NCBI GenBank assembly: GCA_027574665.1
Contig: CM050672.1
Location: 5,812,001 to 5,876,000, forward strand
Origin: Rhynochetos jubatus
Lineage: Eukaryota; Chordata; Aves; Eurypygiformes; Rhynochetidae
Length of the DNA: 64,000 bases
Direction: 5' to 3'
The notes below the pieces were generated by a model. That model was not told where the DNA came from, searched no databases, and saw only the letters and a list, made by a program, of their open reading frames with translations. Shown here piece by piece: positions 33,881-47,960 of this stretch (the first letter of the stretch is position 1; each line of letters starts with the position of its first letter). The position numbers and the translations under genes are program-made.

Positions 33881-36800
33881 CCTTGAAGACTGGGTTAACT
33901 TTTAGAACAGAGCAGCTGGGGAAAACTGCCTGCTTTAACCTTTTCTGTGTGGTCAGGTGCTGTCGCGGTGTCCCAGGTAAAGCGTTTTCTTGTCTTGCCG
34001 CTTTACATCTCCCCCGGCTCCTGCTACCGTGCGCGTGGCCATCTTCTCCCTTCCCTTCCCTTCCCTGCCTTTTCCCGCGGTGCTTCCCGGCACTGCTTTC
34101 TACCCGGAGAGTTGGGAATGGGTAGCAGGAGAGGAGTATCCTTTACAGGGGAGTTCTAGAGGTGCCTTTTTGGAATGCTAGGGTGCTTTTTGAGTCAGCT
34201 TACCTTTGGTGAGATTCCCTGATGCTGTCTGGGTCAATAAGGTTTTTGTCCTGTCAGTCTGTTTAAGCGCAGAGTAAATGTTTTTTGCCCAAGATCCATC
34301 ATGTTAGGAGTTTTTCTTTTATGTTGTGATCAGAGTATTCTTCCATGTCTAGAACTACTATATTTCTTTATTTTCACTGTGACTGTTCACCTCGTTTTTG
34401 CAACTACATGATGCCCTTTTAACGTCGGTGTTTGTTCTCACCACGTATGTGTGCGCGGCCCGTCAGAGGTACAGAGGTGACAGAGCCAAGCTGTCCTTGA
34501 TAGCGGCTGATGGGGGAGAGTGGCGTCAAGTAGCAGCATGAGCAGCTCAGCTCAGACGCTAAGAAAAGAAAGTCTTTGGTGAGAAGGTGATTCAGTGCTT
34601 GGAACAGGTTCCCCAGAGTTTTATGGGTCTCCATCCTCAGATGTTTTCAAGCTGCAGGTAGGAAAAGCTGAGGCTGACCTGATCTAGTGTTGATGGCAGC
34701 TTTGAGAGGACGGTTGGACATGATGACGTTCATGAGCTCCTTACGTCCAACAGCTCGTGATCCTGCATATTTCTAACGCTGCAAACTGTAAAGCAGAAGC
34801 AACAGATGGAACATTTTCTAATCTGCACTGTATATGTGGGTCAAAATACAACGTCACTGAAGAGAGATTGGTGGTAGGACCACCAGGCATGGATGTGTGG
34901 TCTCTAGTGTGCAATGTGTTTAGAAATACTAAGAAGAATGTTTATTTTCTTTCTGTAAGTGGTTTGGTATTATTCCCCAAGGGAATGTGAGGTAAGCAAG
35001 CAAATCCTTGATTACTGTTAGGAATAAAGCTTCATGTTGATGTAAACATTGCACAGGACCAAGCAGTAAAGGCAAAATAAAGTGTATATAACGTTTTTAA
35101 GTGAAAGGGAAGACGAAGTGTGTGCATCTGTTTTAACTAACTTTGTAGTTTTAAAAGATAGATTTTCTAAATTTAGAGCAAATCTCCAGAGTTTTTCTTA
35201 ACATATGGCTATACTAGCTGTGCTGCTGTCTGGATTTAAGAGTTACTTGTCGTTCTTCACTGCTCCTGAGCTTCAAAGCTGTTCGTTGGAGCCCAGTTTG
35301 GCCTTACTGTGTGAGCGGGCATCCTTTAAGCATGATAAATAAATAAATACCAACTTCTTAATTTTTAATTAGCTCTGCCTTGTCTTCTGGATATGCTCTG
35401 AAATCCATGTAGAGGTGATGGTAGTGGATGTTTGTGTACCTTCAGGTGCGCAGTGTTACCAACAGCACTGTTACAAAAATGCGGACCTTGTAAAATCCCA
35501 GAGGGGGAGCTGTGTCAGACAAGACTGCATCGCCTTGGTGTGGTTTTATTTAATTTTCTATGTTCTTCCCAGTTTGAGTCAGGAAGTAGATTGGGGTTTT
35601 TTTTTGAGTGTGTTTTTGTTTTAAATACAAGTGTTTTGTTCTAAATAGAAGACAAAGTTGCTACTTTGCGATTTGGATGTTTTCCTCCTTTGCACTCTGC
35701 TCTGGTATTTGTTTTGAAAGCTGTAATTTTTCTGGGCATAAGCAGCTACTGTTTTGTGTCTGTGATTCGCATTCCAGATGGTTGTGTTTGGGGTGAAATA
35801 TTAGTTAAAGAATTTATAACAACGTAATATATTCAGCATGAAAAGAAATGTCACTGAAACAGCAAATAAGATGTGCTTTTTAAAAATTCGAGTTTCATTA
35901 TTTCACAGAGGAATAGATTAGTATTCCATCACTTAACCATTGAGTTTAAAAACCTGCTGTGAAGTGAAGCAGTATTTCTTAGATTGGATGTAAACTACTC
36001 CGATGTTACTGCCCTGGTTTCGTGTCACTTAGGGGCAAATAAACCTTCCAGCTCCAGTCAGGACTCGTTATGTCACTGCGTGGCACTTGTACTGCCACAG
36101 CCGTGCAATTCCTATACAACACCAAGTGTGACAGCATTTCTAGCTACTTTGTTACACTACTAATTTCTTTGTTTCTTTAAAAAAAACCCCCAGTTTTTCA
36201 AGCAGAGTTGCATAGGTTGGGTTTCTAACACTGTTTGCATCCCGCCTAGAAACAGTTTTCATGGTCTTTTAGAAATAAAGGTACTACTGTCTTATTTTTC
36301 ATTGTTGCGGTGGCAGCGTTGAGAGAAAACATGAGCTGTAGGAAATATAAAAATCCCAAACACCCACAAAGCCCCTAACGAAAACACCAAATATTTAGTG
36401 ATAACACAAACTGCAAAGCACCTCCTTCACCATTACCCACATCATGCCTTTGCATGGCGTGAATGACTGGTTACTGGGTTGAGGATTTCTGTGCATCGTT
36501 TAGAAAACGTTTCCCTCCACGTATTCTTGAGTGTATTTCGTCATGGACTGTTCATAGGTATTAGGGGAGGACTTCCACATGTCATGAGAGTATTCCAAAC
36601 TGTATGTGCCCCTGTAGGTAGGGAATTGCTTGTGCAGCCTTTGGTAGGTGTTTTTTTCACTTGCCCTCAGTGTTAGGTGAGCACAGCTGAGGAGCTGAAC
36701 CTGCCCCCCTCCCACTGTAAAAATTCTGTATAATGGGGGGAAAAGAATCTGAAATACAGTCTGTCTGTAGTTCAGAACTGAACTACACGGAAGTTACTGA

Positions 36801-37765
36801 GTTCTTGTGGCACTGCGAGCCATGCCCTTTAAACAAATTGTATTTCTATTTATAGAACTGAAATAATAGACCATTTTATATTTGATAATGTGATTAGTGC
36901 TGACAGTTTCCCAGCGTTGTCCCAGGTGACAAACAGATTGCTCCTTACTCACAGTCTCCGTGCATACACAGAATGTAATCTCTTTGAATGATTGGGTAAT
37001 ATACTCTACAATCAAAAGCGATTACGGAGTAGGATACTTCATGTCAGCTAGGAAAAGTAGCATAGTCCCTAGGCTTGTGCCACGTCAGCCTTTGTCTAAT
37101 CACGCTCTGTGCAAGTACAGAAAGACTTGGCTTTAAAATGATTCGCTCAGCAGCATCAGCACCTGATCACTGTCTCAGTGTCACTAATTGTGTATCATCT
37201 CTTCATCAAGTCTGTCCTGAAAACTTGTTTGTATGTGCTCTGGGATGACAAATTCTGATTTGGGTAAATCAGAAGCAGGCTCTTTAAAACAAAACTTTGT
37301 TCTGGTGAAAATACAACAACAAAACCCACCAGAATACAACAAAATACAACACTGGGTACAAAGCATGCCTGGTAGTAAGTCAGGAAAGGTCCTTACTTGC
37401 CTGTCCAAAGACTTGGGCTTAAATTCTATACCAAGCACACCCAGGTATAGCTTGTTACCCACCACTCCCCTCAGGGGAAGGGCTGGCAGGACTCTGAGCT
37501 CTCAGCCTTTCTACTGACACAACTTAGGCTGTTTTGGTTTTTTTTTTTTCCCTCTCTTAAGAGATTAGTGTCTTCAAAAGCTCCAGGTTTATAATGGTAC
37601 CTACTGTATGCCAATACACTTTGTGTCTTTTCTTTATTGCCATTTATTTAGCTAAGACATTTGTACAACACAGGCACAAAATTCTATAGAAGTACATTCC
37701 CAGCTAGTATTAATGAATTGGTCCAAGCTAAGCCAGAGCAAAGCTATAAAGGTTTTTGTTGTTTC
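33881..37765. other. Start of gene-poor stretch
   Basis: AT-rich sequence with one old CR1 fragment. No ORF resembles a known protein and no consistent exon series was found. It could be the intron of a lncRNA starting in the 33.2 kb CpG island. Confidence 0.45.
34567..34765 (+). mobile_element. Old, diverged CR1 3'-end fragment
   Basis: Recognisable by GCTTGGAACAGGTTCCCCAG, GATGTTTTCAAGCTGCAGG, CTGACCTGATCTAG and a degenerate tail. Heavily mutated compared with the other copies. Confidence 0.6.
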
Positions 37766-37878
37766 ATAGAATCACAGATGGTTTGAGTTGGAAGGGACCG
37801 TAAAGCCCACCCAGTCCCACCCCCTGCCACGGGGAGGGACACCTTCCACCAGAGCAGGTTGCTCCAAGCCTCATCAGG
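37766..37878 (-). mobile_element. CR1 3'-end fragment
   Basis: Minus-strand copy starting at the tail ATAGAATCACAGATGG and running through GTTGGAAGGGACC and CCACCCCCTGCCACGG to CTCCAAGCCTCATC, then abruptly ending. Confidence 0.93.
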
Positions 37879-39291
37879 GTTGTTGCAGAGAAAACAGGTT
37901 TGGGGCTGCTGAAAGCTCCTGGAGGCTGGTTTGCTGCTTTCTTGCTTTTACTGATGGTGAAGATGCGATGGTGGTCATGGTCCTCACATTACTGAGGCTG
38001 CTGTCCCTGAATGCTGCTGGGTATTTAATTGTTACAAAGTGGGGCTTGCTAATTAGGTTTGTGAGCAACTGGTTTCTCTTTGGTAGCAAGGAGTATGACC
38101 ACATTTGCTAGCTTCCTGGACTTGATGGAGGCCAGAAGACTGTTCTGACTGCCCTCTTCCCTTCTGTCCTGTTATGTAAGACTTCAATTTCCCTTCCTGC
38201 TTTCTTACCCTAGGTAGTGTCACTTTTTTCAGCAATCAGCTGGGCAATCCAGAACTAATTATCCTGATTTACCTCTCAGGCACCTGGTGAGGCAAGTGAA
38301 GAAAAGCTGTGGGGGACCATTCAGAAGGAAAAGGACCAATTAAAATAAACCTGTGTTTAAAGAGGTTAGAAAAATGCTGGAGGCTACAGCTGAGGCATTT
38401 GAAGGGTGGAGTGTTTTCCACATCCAGACTAAAGAATAGGAAATTTCTACTTTTCTGGAAACCGTTTCCTTTTCGAGGCATAATTCGTGAACAGAGTTCA
38501 GCTTCAGGAGAGAAACTTTTACGTAGACCTAGAACTCATGCAGCCTTTTCAATAGGGTTTTCATATTTGTTTGTCGCAACTACACATATCTTTAGTTACA
38601 GACTTTCACAATGGAATCGTCTGGAGGTGAATCAACTCTTCCTCTGCAGCCTGTTGCAATTCTAAGGTAGGACTTTCTTTGGTTAAAAACTGGCAAAATT
38701 TTTAATAAATTAGGTGGCTGTTGATTCCTTAATGTTCTGTTTTCTTTCCTACCTTGAAAGGAGAAGCTATTCCAGTCTGTCCACATCTTGCTTCTGACTT
38801 TGATTTTCTGACTGAGTTTTTATTGTTGACGTTGTGTCCATCCCTCCCCCCTGCAATGTCTTTCAGGCTGCTACATGCTTATTCTTTATCTGGAACCTGT
38901 AAGAGAGAAGCAAAGAGTAATGCTGCTTTTATAAGCCTATATAATTGTGTTTTGAGAGACTGATAACTCTGATTGCTGTTGCGAGCAAGGGGAAAAGATC
39001 TCACTTCCCCATAAGCGCGTTCACTCTTCAAAACTTCTGTGAACCTCCGTGTGTCACGCTCCCAGTGGCCCCTGTCGCAAGGCTGGCTTTTGTCACAGTC
39101 ACATGCCTGTTAGCTGGGACTCACAGGGATAAAAACACCCTCCCAGGCTGATGGCACTCCTTGTTCAGGGCCATCTTCTCAGCTGGTGCGATCACTTGTT
39201 GCAGGTGTTGAAATCTCATTTGGAGATCAACCAGGTGCTGGCGAGACAGTTTTTGACCTGGAAGGTGATGTGATTTGCAGTCTTCCCCTCC

Positions 39292-39311
39292 TTTTTTTTT
39301 TTTTTTTTTTT
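39292..39311 (+). repeat. Poly(T) run of 20
   Basis: Uninterrupted T20 directly preceding a + strand CR1 copy (from about 39320). Confidence 0.95.
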
Positions 39312-39319
39312 AATACTTT

Positions 39320-39930
39320 GCTGGCGGCCCAGAAAGCCAACTGTATCCTGGGCTGTATTCAGAGCAGTGTGGCCAGCAGGGCGAGGGAGGGGATTCTCCT
39401 CTTCTCTGCTCTTGTGAGACCCCCCCTGGAGTGCTGTGTCCAGCTGTGAAGCTCTCAGCATCAGAAGGATATAGACCGGTTGGAGCGAGTCCAGGGGAGG
39501 CCATGAAGATGATCAGAGGCTGGAGCACCTCTCCTGTGAAGAGAGGCTGAGAGAATTGGTCTTACTCAGTCTGGAGAAGGCTTTGGGGAGACCTTATTGC
39601 AACCTTCCAGTACCTGAAGGGGGCTACAAGAAAGCTGGGGGGGACTTTTTCCAAAGTCAGGGAGTGACAGGACAAGGGGTAATGGGTTTAAATGGAAAGA
39701 GGGAGATTGAGGTGGGCCATCAGGAAGGAATTCTTCCCGCAGAGGGTGGGGAGCACGGGGACAGGTTGCCCAGAGAAGCTGTGGGTGCCCCATCCCTGGG
39801 AGTGCCCAAGGCCAGGCTGGATGAGGCTTGGAGCAACCTGGGCTAGTGGAGGGTGTCCCTGCCCACGGCAGGGGGTGGCACTGGGGGGCTTTGGCGTCCC
39901 TTCCAACCCAAACCATTCCGTGATTCTATT
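39320..39930 (+). mobile_element. CR1 LINE fragment, 3' end
   Basis: Carries ORF2 C-terminal remnants: QKANCILGCIQSSVASRARE at 39330-39390, then VRPPLE and SLEKALGRP. The 3' UTR ends CATTCCGTGATTCTATT. Frame is broken between remnants, so no protein is made. One of the two longest copies in the gene-poor stretch. Confidence 0.95.
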
Positions 39931-42900
39931 TGATGCAAATACTGTTGTTAACGGCTTTTGGAAAATGACACTGTGTGGAGCAGGGGTTATTTCAAACTGT
40001 AGAGTGATGAACAGAAATGTTACCTTTGTGTGGGATGATCTAAGTGTTAAACACAATATCTTGAGAGTGTTTTGATCTGAGCTTGTCATTTTGGTTGATG
40101 GTACACTATTTTTTAAATACTATTCAAAAACTGATAAGAGATTAAGTAAAAAAGCCCACCAACAAAAACCAAACAACAGAAGAACCCCTAAAATGGACCT
40201 GTTCTGAAACGAAATGATTTCTTTAAAAACAAAAATAGTAATGGGCAACATTCTGGCAAAACACCTTTCTCTTGTTATCCCAGTACAAGGTACACCCTTT
40301 ATCAGACAGTCTGCTCAAGGCATGACTCTGTAGCAACCTTCCATTAGCTGATACATCAAAAACCTACCTTTTATGGATCTTGAGGGACTTTAACTTCTTC
40401 CCATTAAAAATGAATAATAAAATTCAAAGCTTTCATCATAATGGGGTTAGGAGGAGGTGTTTTGCTTTTTATAGCTATACCAATGATGGAAAAGTCAGTT
40501 GAAACCATTGCAAAATTAGGGAAGAGGTCATCAGTAGAAGACCAGCGTAAAGAGTCTTTTAAAGAACACTTTGGGATTTAACACAAAGATTATTTCTTGC
40601 TGGTGTCGGTAAGTGGCCCATCTGCACTTCATGTAAGATGTGAAACAAAGGGGGGATGGGAAATACCTCATCCATACATCTGGGGGATGTGGTACTTCAG
40701 TGTCAACAGCCTTCTGTAGGCTTTTTCCTGAGCCAGTACACAGTAGAATTAAATGTTCCTACACCCACCCCGCCCCTCCCCAATTCCTGAGTGACAATTC
40801 AAGACCTTTACTCCATCTTGTATGAACGACAATAGATGTGAGAAAGGTTTGTATGTGTTTGTCCCTGTACGGTGAAAAATACGCCAGGTACCCGTAATAG
40901 GCTTAAGAGTGTGCCCGCAGGGGTCACAGCGGACTTGCTACGTTAAGAACAGTTAGATCTCTCTGGTAGGGTCGAAAATGAGAGCAACAAAAAGGAAATC
41001 TGTCCAGAGAGAGAGGAAAGCACTGCTGGTTATTTATTTGTTTCATCCCACGATCTTCCCTCTGCCCAGTCTCAATTAAAACTCTAGAAAGACTTTTCTC
41101 TGTCCTTTCTTCAAATGATAATTCAGTTTTTCTGCACGTTTTTCTTCCTCTAGAACATCTGTTCCAAAATGTCGGCATTAATAGAACTGTATTAAGTTTT
41201 CCCACTGCCAGGAATTGATCTGCATAAACGATAACAATTATCCACAATCCTTTCCCACTGGGCTGCAATTCCCAAATTTATCCAGTTCTCTGGTGTACCC
41301 AGAAATAGCTACATAGGAAGATGCTGTGACATGCTGGGGAGGTTTACAACGTACCAGTATGACCTCCTGTGGGCTTATGGCCATAAAAGCTGTGTTATGG
41401 TACGGCGCGTGGAAGCTCACTGCTACTTCAGCTGCCTTTGTGTGTTGTGTTTTGTTCTGCTCCAGAGCCAGAAGGAAGTGAGGAGTACAGGAATGTAGTG
41501 AAGAAGCTAGACAGAGATGACATCTTTATCCCTAATTATGGATCAGTGCTTTTAATTTCTTAAACTTCCATGCCATCTAGTGAAAAACATGTGGCTTTTA
41601 TAAAAATACGTACTTTCTGTGTAAATTAATATCCTAAAAGGAGAAAAGCGTCGCTTTTGGGCTTCAGGGTTTATTGATTAAGTGAGTTATGTTGAAATAC
41701 CAAGTGAAAATAAGCTCTGTGGTGGGTAACAGTAACGTGGATCCATTTCATTTAAATTCACATCTATTTGGCCCGTTTTTTCCCAGTTTACAGTGAACAG
41801 TCATCCAGTTCCCTTGTGATTTAAAGATAAACAACATTTATTTTTCTTGCCCTCTAGATGGCTGTCTTGTTCTCTTTTAAAGAATCTTACACAAAGAAGA
41901 GCTGTAAGGGAGGAAGTTTATTTAAATAGTCATGGATTTTACATGTTTGCATATTTGCAACGTACTTAAGTGTTTATGAGCAAAAATGCTGATATATGGC
42001 TGATATGTCTTTTGTCACTGGGCGGGAGGAGAATAAGTACTGACTTGATTCAGGGAGCTGAGAAAATCTCCCAGTACGTTTTTCGTGATATCAACAAACT
42101 GCTAATTTGTCGTGGGAAGAAAAATTCTCTAGTGATTCTAAGGGGCATGTTAGATGTTTCCATCTGCTTAATTCTATAGGAATTTTGCTTAATTCATTTA
42201 TCTTGAAACCTTCAGTCTTTTCACTGTAGCTACAAGTGTGTGTGGAGTACTGTAAAGACACCGAGGGAATGTTCTCCCAGCATTTCTAGCATGTTAGGAG
42301 CGTAGGACATACAAGAAAGTTTTTTGAGTGTTTGTGGGTTGTGTTTTATTTTTCCCCCCAAAACTTGTGGCTTCATCTTGCAAATTTGTATTTAGATGAA
42401 CTAAGTCTTCACAAGAACCTTGTGTAGATTGTGTGGATTGTCTTTAAATGGACTATTATGAATTAATTTGGAAGATGAACAAGTGTTTTGTCCACTTGAC
42501 ATGAAGGAAAGCCAGCAAAACGAAAAAATGGTTCCTTGTTTTTGTAAGCATTGTTTTAAAAAAAAAAAAAAGGCAACCTACCAGAGGAAACCCCTGAAAA
42601 CCCCCAGATGAAACACTGGTCATATGTCCATTTTGACTAGTTCAATAATTTCTAAAACATAGGAAGTGCTTTACAGGTGTTAATGAACGCTCATGACTGC
42701 ATGGGAAGTCAGCATCTGTTTGCGTTTAGAGGGGGACAACGTGGGCAGCTGAGCGCCATGCCACGCTCCTCCTCAAACCTTTTATTCATTGGGTAGTTGT
42801 AAATGTATGTAATTTGGTAGAATTGTGATTTGTTTGGAGTTTTGAATATGCATTTTCATCTCTTGCAATTACATGTGTAGTTTATGGCTGAGATTCTAAA

Positions 42901-45900
42901 CAGTGACTCCCAAACCTGTTCTGGGAGGATGTGCGTGATGTATTCCACTGCGTTTTTGAATACCCAAGTCATTACTCACAAGTCAGACATTTAACCATGT
43001 TTTGGGATTTATAACTAACTGTAAGTCATACAATAATTGCTGAAAAACCAGTTCAATAAGCCCAAATCTTAAGGAATCACCCCTCAGCTGTGTGGAGTGA
43101 AAACTTCCTGAGGTTTCCAGTTCTTCATTGGGAATAAAACTGAAACTTTTTCTGGAAATCTTTTGTTTATTTTGTTAGGTACAGCCACTTAATGCAGGAA
43201 TAAGCGAGTCCAATGTTTGCTATTGGTTGATATTTGTCTTTATTTGTAAGTAAATCAACCTAGAACACGACCTTGGTGTTTGCTGTGTTGCAGTACAGAG
43301 GGGCAGAAGGATCTGTTACGCAGTTTTCTGAATGGTGATGAAGGCATTTAATTTTTACAGTGTTTCCTTTGTGTCTGTATGTCTTTGCCTGTGTTTTTTT
43401 CTTGCTTCTGAACTACTGAAAACGAAGTTTTAAAGGCAATTGTTAAGGGATGGTAACGTATGATTTAGCCTTGCTTAAAATAATTGCTTTCTGGAAGAGA
43501 CTCACTTGTCTAAGAAGTTAATGCTTATGAAGGGGAGATGTTAAGATTATTAAGCATCCTTCTACTGTCACGAAGAGAGATGCCAGTTTCCGTAAGTGAC
43601 AATTAGCACAGTCTGATAGTAACTTCGGTTAGGAGGTGACTGGCTTAATTTGCCTCTCCTGCATACAATAGGTCGTGATGTGGTAGATAAGCAGTTACGC
43701 GTACTCTGTGATTAAGGATGAATCATGTTTGAAAATCATGATGTAAAGCGTTCAGTGATCTTATCAGTCATTCATAATAACTTCTATGTCATGCAGACTT
43801 TTTATGAAAAAGAGCAAAGTAATTGGTATCCGTCACATGCACTTGTGTTAAAATCACTATTTCCGTGACAGTACTGTGCTTTAATAGAGTCTGTCAGCTT
43901 AGCTTAGCCTGTAATGGCCCACAGCACATCAGTCTTAAAGAATACATGAATCTATTAGTGCATAAGTTAACTGTAATTTTACACGGAATTGTACTACAGG
44001 ACTCTCTGAGGGACAAAAAGTTAAATATAGAGGAAATCAGTGCAGTGCAATTAGGTCACACAGCTTCTGAAGCAGTGAGGTGAAGATAAACAGGGACAGG
44101 TTGCCCAGAGAAGCTGTGGGTGCCCCATCCCTGGGAGTGCCCGAGGCCAGGCTGGATGAGGCTTGGAGCAACCTGGGCTGGTGGAGGGTGTCCCTGCCCA
44201 TGGCAGGGGGTGGCACTGGGAGGGGCTTTAAGGTCCCTTCCAACCCAAACCGTTCTGTGATTCTATGATAAACGGTCAGTTCACTTAAAAAAAAAAATCA
44301 AAAACCAAATAAGTGTCCTCTGAGGTTAAGAAAAACACATTATGAGGTTTGTGTTTGGCTTTATTATTTGTGTTTATGGAATTTTCAGGGTTACCTAATT
44401 TAAATATATTTCCAACCAAGCAGGTGGCTTGGTAACATTCTTAAAAAGCTTCAAAACCTGCGTTTGTTTTGACTTTCAGAAACACGTGGTCACCTGAATT
44501 ATTTGTTATTAAAAAAATTCAGAATACTCGAGGAGCAGGAGCACGACTGAGGGTTATTTGCTGTGCAGCTGTGTTTGTGTGAGAATGATGCGTCACCAGG
44601 AGCAGCGACAGTGAAAGCGGTCATGTTTGAAGAGAGGAGGATCCCTGAAATCTGTCAAAAAAAAATGAATGAGGAGTTGTTGGGGGCGTTTTCATCTCTG
44701 GAACATCTGTTTTCAAGACAACAGAAAGGTGGTTTTTCACTCCAGTGTTTGTAGCAGAGTCCTTCAGTCAAAAGTTGGATAATCTTTTTTTTTCTTGTGT
44801 TGCGTTCTTTCCATTTTTTTTCTGATAATGCCTTTTTCAAATGATGCTTGTTCAGGGTGTCAGCATGCCAAGTAAGAGCATATCCTTTCCTCAAACTTAA
44901 TTGAAAACACCATAAAAACAGTGTGAGTTTGAAGCTTGCAGACCAGCATGCTCTCACGGATGTGGGATGGAAGATTTACCAAGCTGATCACATCTTTTTC
45001 AGCTCATATTTTTCCCTTGTTTCTTCTTTCTAATGCTACCTAGGGAATGTGGGAAAAGTCATATGGAAAATACCAGTGTCGTAACACTGTCGGTGCAGGA
45101 TAGGCACGCTCGGAGTTGATAGACTTTTTCACAGCCTCATTGTTTCACGGCTTTTTCCCCATACACATTTGATTTTGCTTTCTTAGGTTTTCTATCTGTG
45201 AAGCTTACTCAGCCCGGTGCCGCTAGTGCGAGAGGATGCTTGGTATCGAAGGGAAATAAAGGGGGATGTCATAGGCACAGGTATATCTACAGTTTAACGG
45301 CTTTTGTGGCTGTGCCTTCCGCAGCTACACCTGAGCTATCTTTGAACTAGTGTGCTTGGACGCCGCTCACGCTGTGACAGCAGAGTGGCGTTGCAGTCGC
45401 TGTTAGGGAAGCGGAGACAATATTCAGGTATTTGGAATGTGGTAAGATCCATCCCAGCTATGTAGTTAAAAGTCAGCTTGACTGATCCGAAGGTAGCTTT
45501 GTCCCAAGGAAAGATACATGACTGAAACACCTGAGGTTTCCAGTCATGTAAAATTAGGGAAGATGTGAGGTTGCGCTGTCATATTCAGTGTTTCTGTAGC
45601 GCTGCCGTTCTCCGATCACACAAAAGTACTGCTCGTTTGAGATCATCACTATCTCCAGCTTTTTTTAACACTCTCATCTCTTTTTATTCCTTCCCACGAC
45701 AGTGTGATCGGGTCTGTGTATGAGAAAAATCCAGTGTGTGCCCTCCTTTATTTTTTTTTTTCCCTGCTTAGCAGGCAAGTCAATGACAAGACTTACAGCA
45801 TTTGCCGTTTCTGTAAGGGCGTTGGGTGTTTTTTTGCCTTATTCTTATCTAATTGCCAGGACGCACAAGAATGCAAACACAAGAAAGAGAGGAGACAGAC

Positions 45901-47339
45901 GCTGTATGTGAACTAAACATATGCTCCACGCGTTTAGTTCTGAAAATTTTGTTATGATGGAAAAGCTGGAGGGGAACTTGGAGAGCATCACCGGCTTTTT
46001 TTTGTTTTGTTTTTGGAGGATCGGTGGTGTACGTTGCATGGATGTTTGAGTCTGCAGTGGATCGGAACCTGTGTGCCCTGTGGGTGTTCGCAGTCCGTCG
46101 GTCAGTTTGGTTTTCGGGTTATCCTGATCCTGTACGGAAGCTACTGTGTGTAACACTTGATAAAGTAGGAAATGGTTGCTGCAATTTTATGGAAGTTCCC
46201 ATCTCTTACTCTTACTGGATTTCTCTTTTCATATCTGATACTGTAATAATAAGGTGTGTATATTTAAGTACATAGCTCTGTAGAGGAGTATTTGTAGCTC
46301 CTCTCTCCATTTAGTTCGAAACATATAGATAGAGTATCCGTAAGGCAACTTCAGTGTTCCTGGCACGATAGAGTAGTCACACTATCCACTTTGTCTGCTC
46401 TGGAATCACGTCCACATTTCCCCGTATCTTTCGGGGGTTCATTCGAGCAGAACTGTATGTGCATGTTCCAAATCTTTCATTTTTTTTGCCATCCTGCTTC
46501 CCCTCTAGAAAAGCAGTGCTAAATCTGCCAGCACTCAGTAGATCTAGGCCTTCTGTAAAGAACGTTAAAGTAACAAAAGGTTTCCAGCTACATGAAGAAT
46601 AAACAAGAAAGAGTAGTAGCAACATTAAATCTAGGTATGTTGTAAAACAGTGGGGCATTTTGTTGGAGTGGCATAGTGTGAAAAATTTTAAGTCCGGTGG
46701 CAAGTTTGTCCAGTACATTTGTTGAGTTGAATGTTGCCAGACAATTAGTAAATGACGAATTAGTACCGCTCCGTGTGTGTGTAGGATGTAACTGCGTTTT
46801 GGCTTAAGTAGCATTCTTCAGATTCTGAAGGGGTTGGCCTTAAGTGCCTAAGAACATAAGTGGGAGGATAAACAAGATTTTTTTAATCCTAGCTGCAAGG
46901 GTGGAGCTGAGTGACCTTCTTTGTATGTCTGTTTTATTTTTAATTCCGCATAATACCATTAATGACAGAGGAATGTGTAAAATACTTCACCTCTGTAACC
47001 TCGGTTGGTTGGAAGGAGGGTGTGTACGTCTATTTATTAGGATGTGATAGAAGACTGTATCTTATCTCATTCTTCGACATAATGCTCTGCCTTATCCTAA
47101 GTTTTATGACTACCTCATGCCAGAAGGTTATTAAACGTGAGCATATGGCTTCTGTCCTGGTGGTAGCACTAAGCACTCTCACTGAAATGCACCAAGCCTT
47201 TGGAGGAAGGAAAAAGAATACAAAAGAACAAATTAAAAAAAAATAAAAAAGGCAAAAAGGGAAAAAAAAAAAAGCTGTAAAATGATAATGAGGGAGCATG
47301 CAGTCCCTCTCAGCAAGCAGCTCACCAGAGCAGAAGTGT
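39931..47339. other. Gene-poor non-coding stretch
   Basis: AT-rich, with one CR1 fragment (44090-44270) and simple A and T runs (for example 42557-42571). Octamer ATGCAAAT at 39933-39940. An A-rich low-complexity run occupies about 47225-47275. No coding exon is supported. Confidence 0.45.
44090..44270 (+). mobile_element. CR1 3'-end fragment
   Basis: Runs from ACAGGTTGCCCAGAGAAGCT through the GGCCAGGCTGGATGAGGCTT module to the tail TTCTGTGATTCTATGAT. About 180 bp, severely 5'-truncated. Confidence 0.95.
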
Positions 47340-47960
47340 GGCCTCAGTCACGGCACTGTGACTCATTATTAGAATCCTTTGCCTAAAGGCTTGGAGCAGT
47401 GATGCAGGAGAACTTCACGCTGGGAAGCTGATAGCTCCTTGGAGTGACTGTGAGACTAATCAGGCAGCCGCGGCTGCTGAAGGCTTGCGCTTGTTTCCTG
47501 ACAGACATATTCAGAATCAAACTTTAAGACTATCGGGTTGCGTGCATTTCGGTGAGGGCACAAAGCATCCCAGCTTATTCGGTATGAAATGTTGTTGTTA
47601 CGATAATAAAAATTATTATCATTATTACCAGCCTCAGTTCTCTGGGGAATAAGAAAATCTCCTTCTGGAACTGCTGCGACTCTGACATTTTGTTTTGTAA
47701 AATACTTCTCTGTCTTGGACAGGGCAGGATGTTCATTTTCAACATTAGAATAATATTTTCCTATTAGCCTAGGAAAGTCATTACTAGAATGAATATTCTT
47801 CTGGTGCTGCTCTCCGTCATTATAGTGACAGCACGGGAATTATATTATTAGCCTAATTCTAAAAATTTTCTACCTTGTACTCATTTTCTATTCCTGATTG
47901 GTTCAGCATCTTTGCATAATGTTACTGCCACATAACTCCTCTGTTGTAATGATGAAGGTA
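47340..47960. promoter_or_regulatory. Candidate conserved non-coding element, homeodomain/POU-rich
   Basis: Non-repetitive block in the gene-poor stretch with many ATTA/TAAT cores (around 47370, 47605-47630, 47745, 47765, 47818-47856), a TGACTCA AP-1-like site near 47360, and a TTTGCATAAT octamer-like site near 47910. It has no ORF and no repeat signature. The enhancer role is inferred from composition only. Confidence 0.35.

Noticed and set aside
41850-41868. Possible second CTCF site in minus orientation
   Set aside because: Only about 10 of 12 core positions fit; too weak to report as a site.
47030-47299. 89-residue hydrophobic minus-strand frame
   Set aside because: Its Phe-rich part is the complement of an A-rich low-complexity run.
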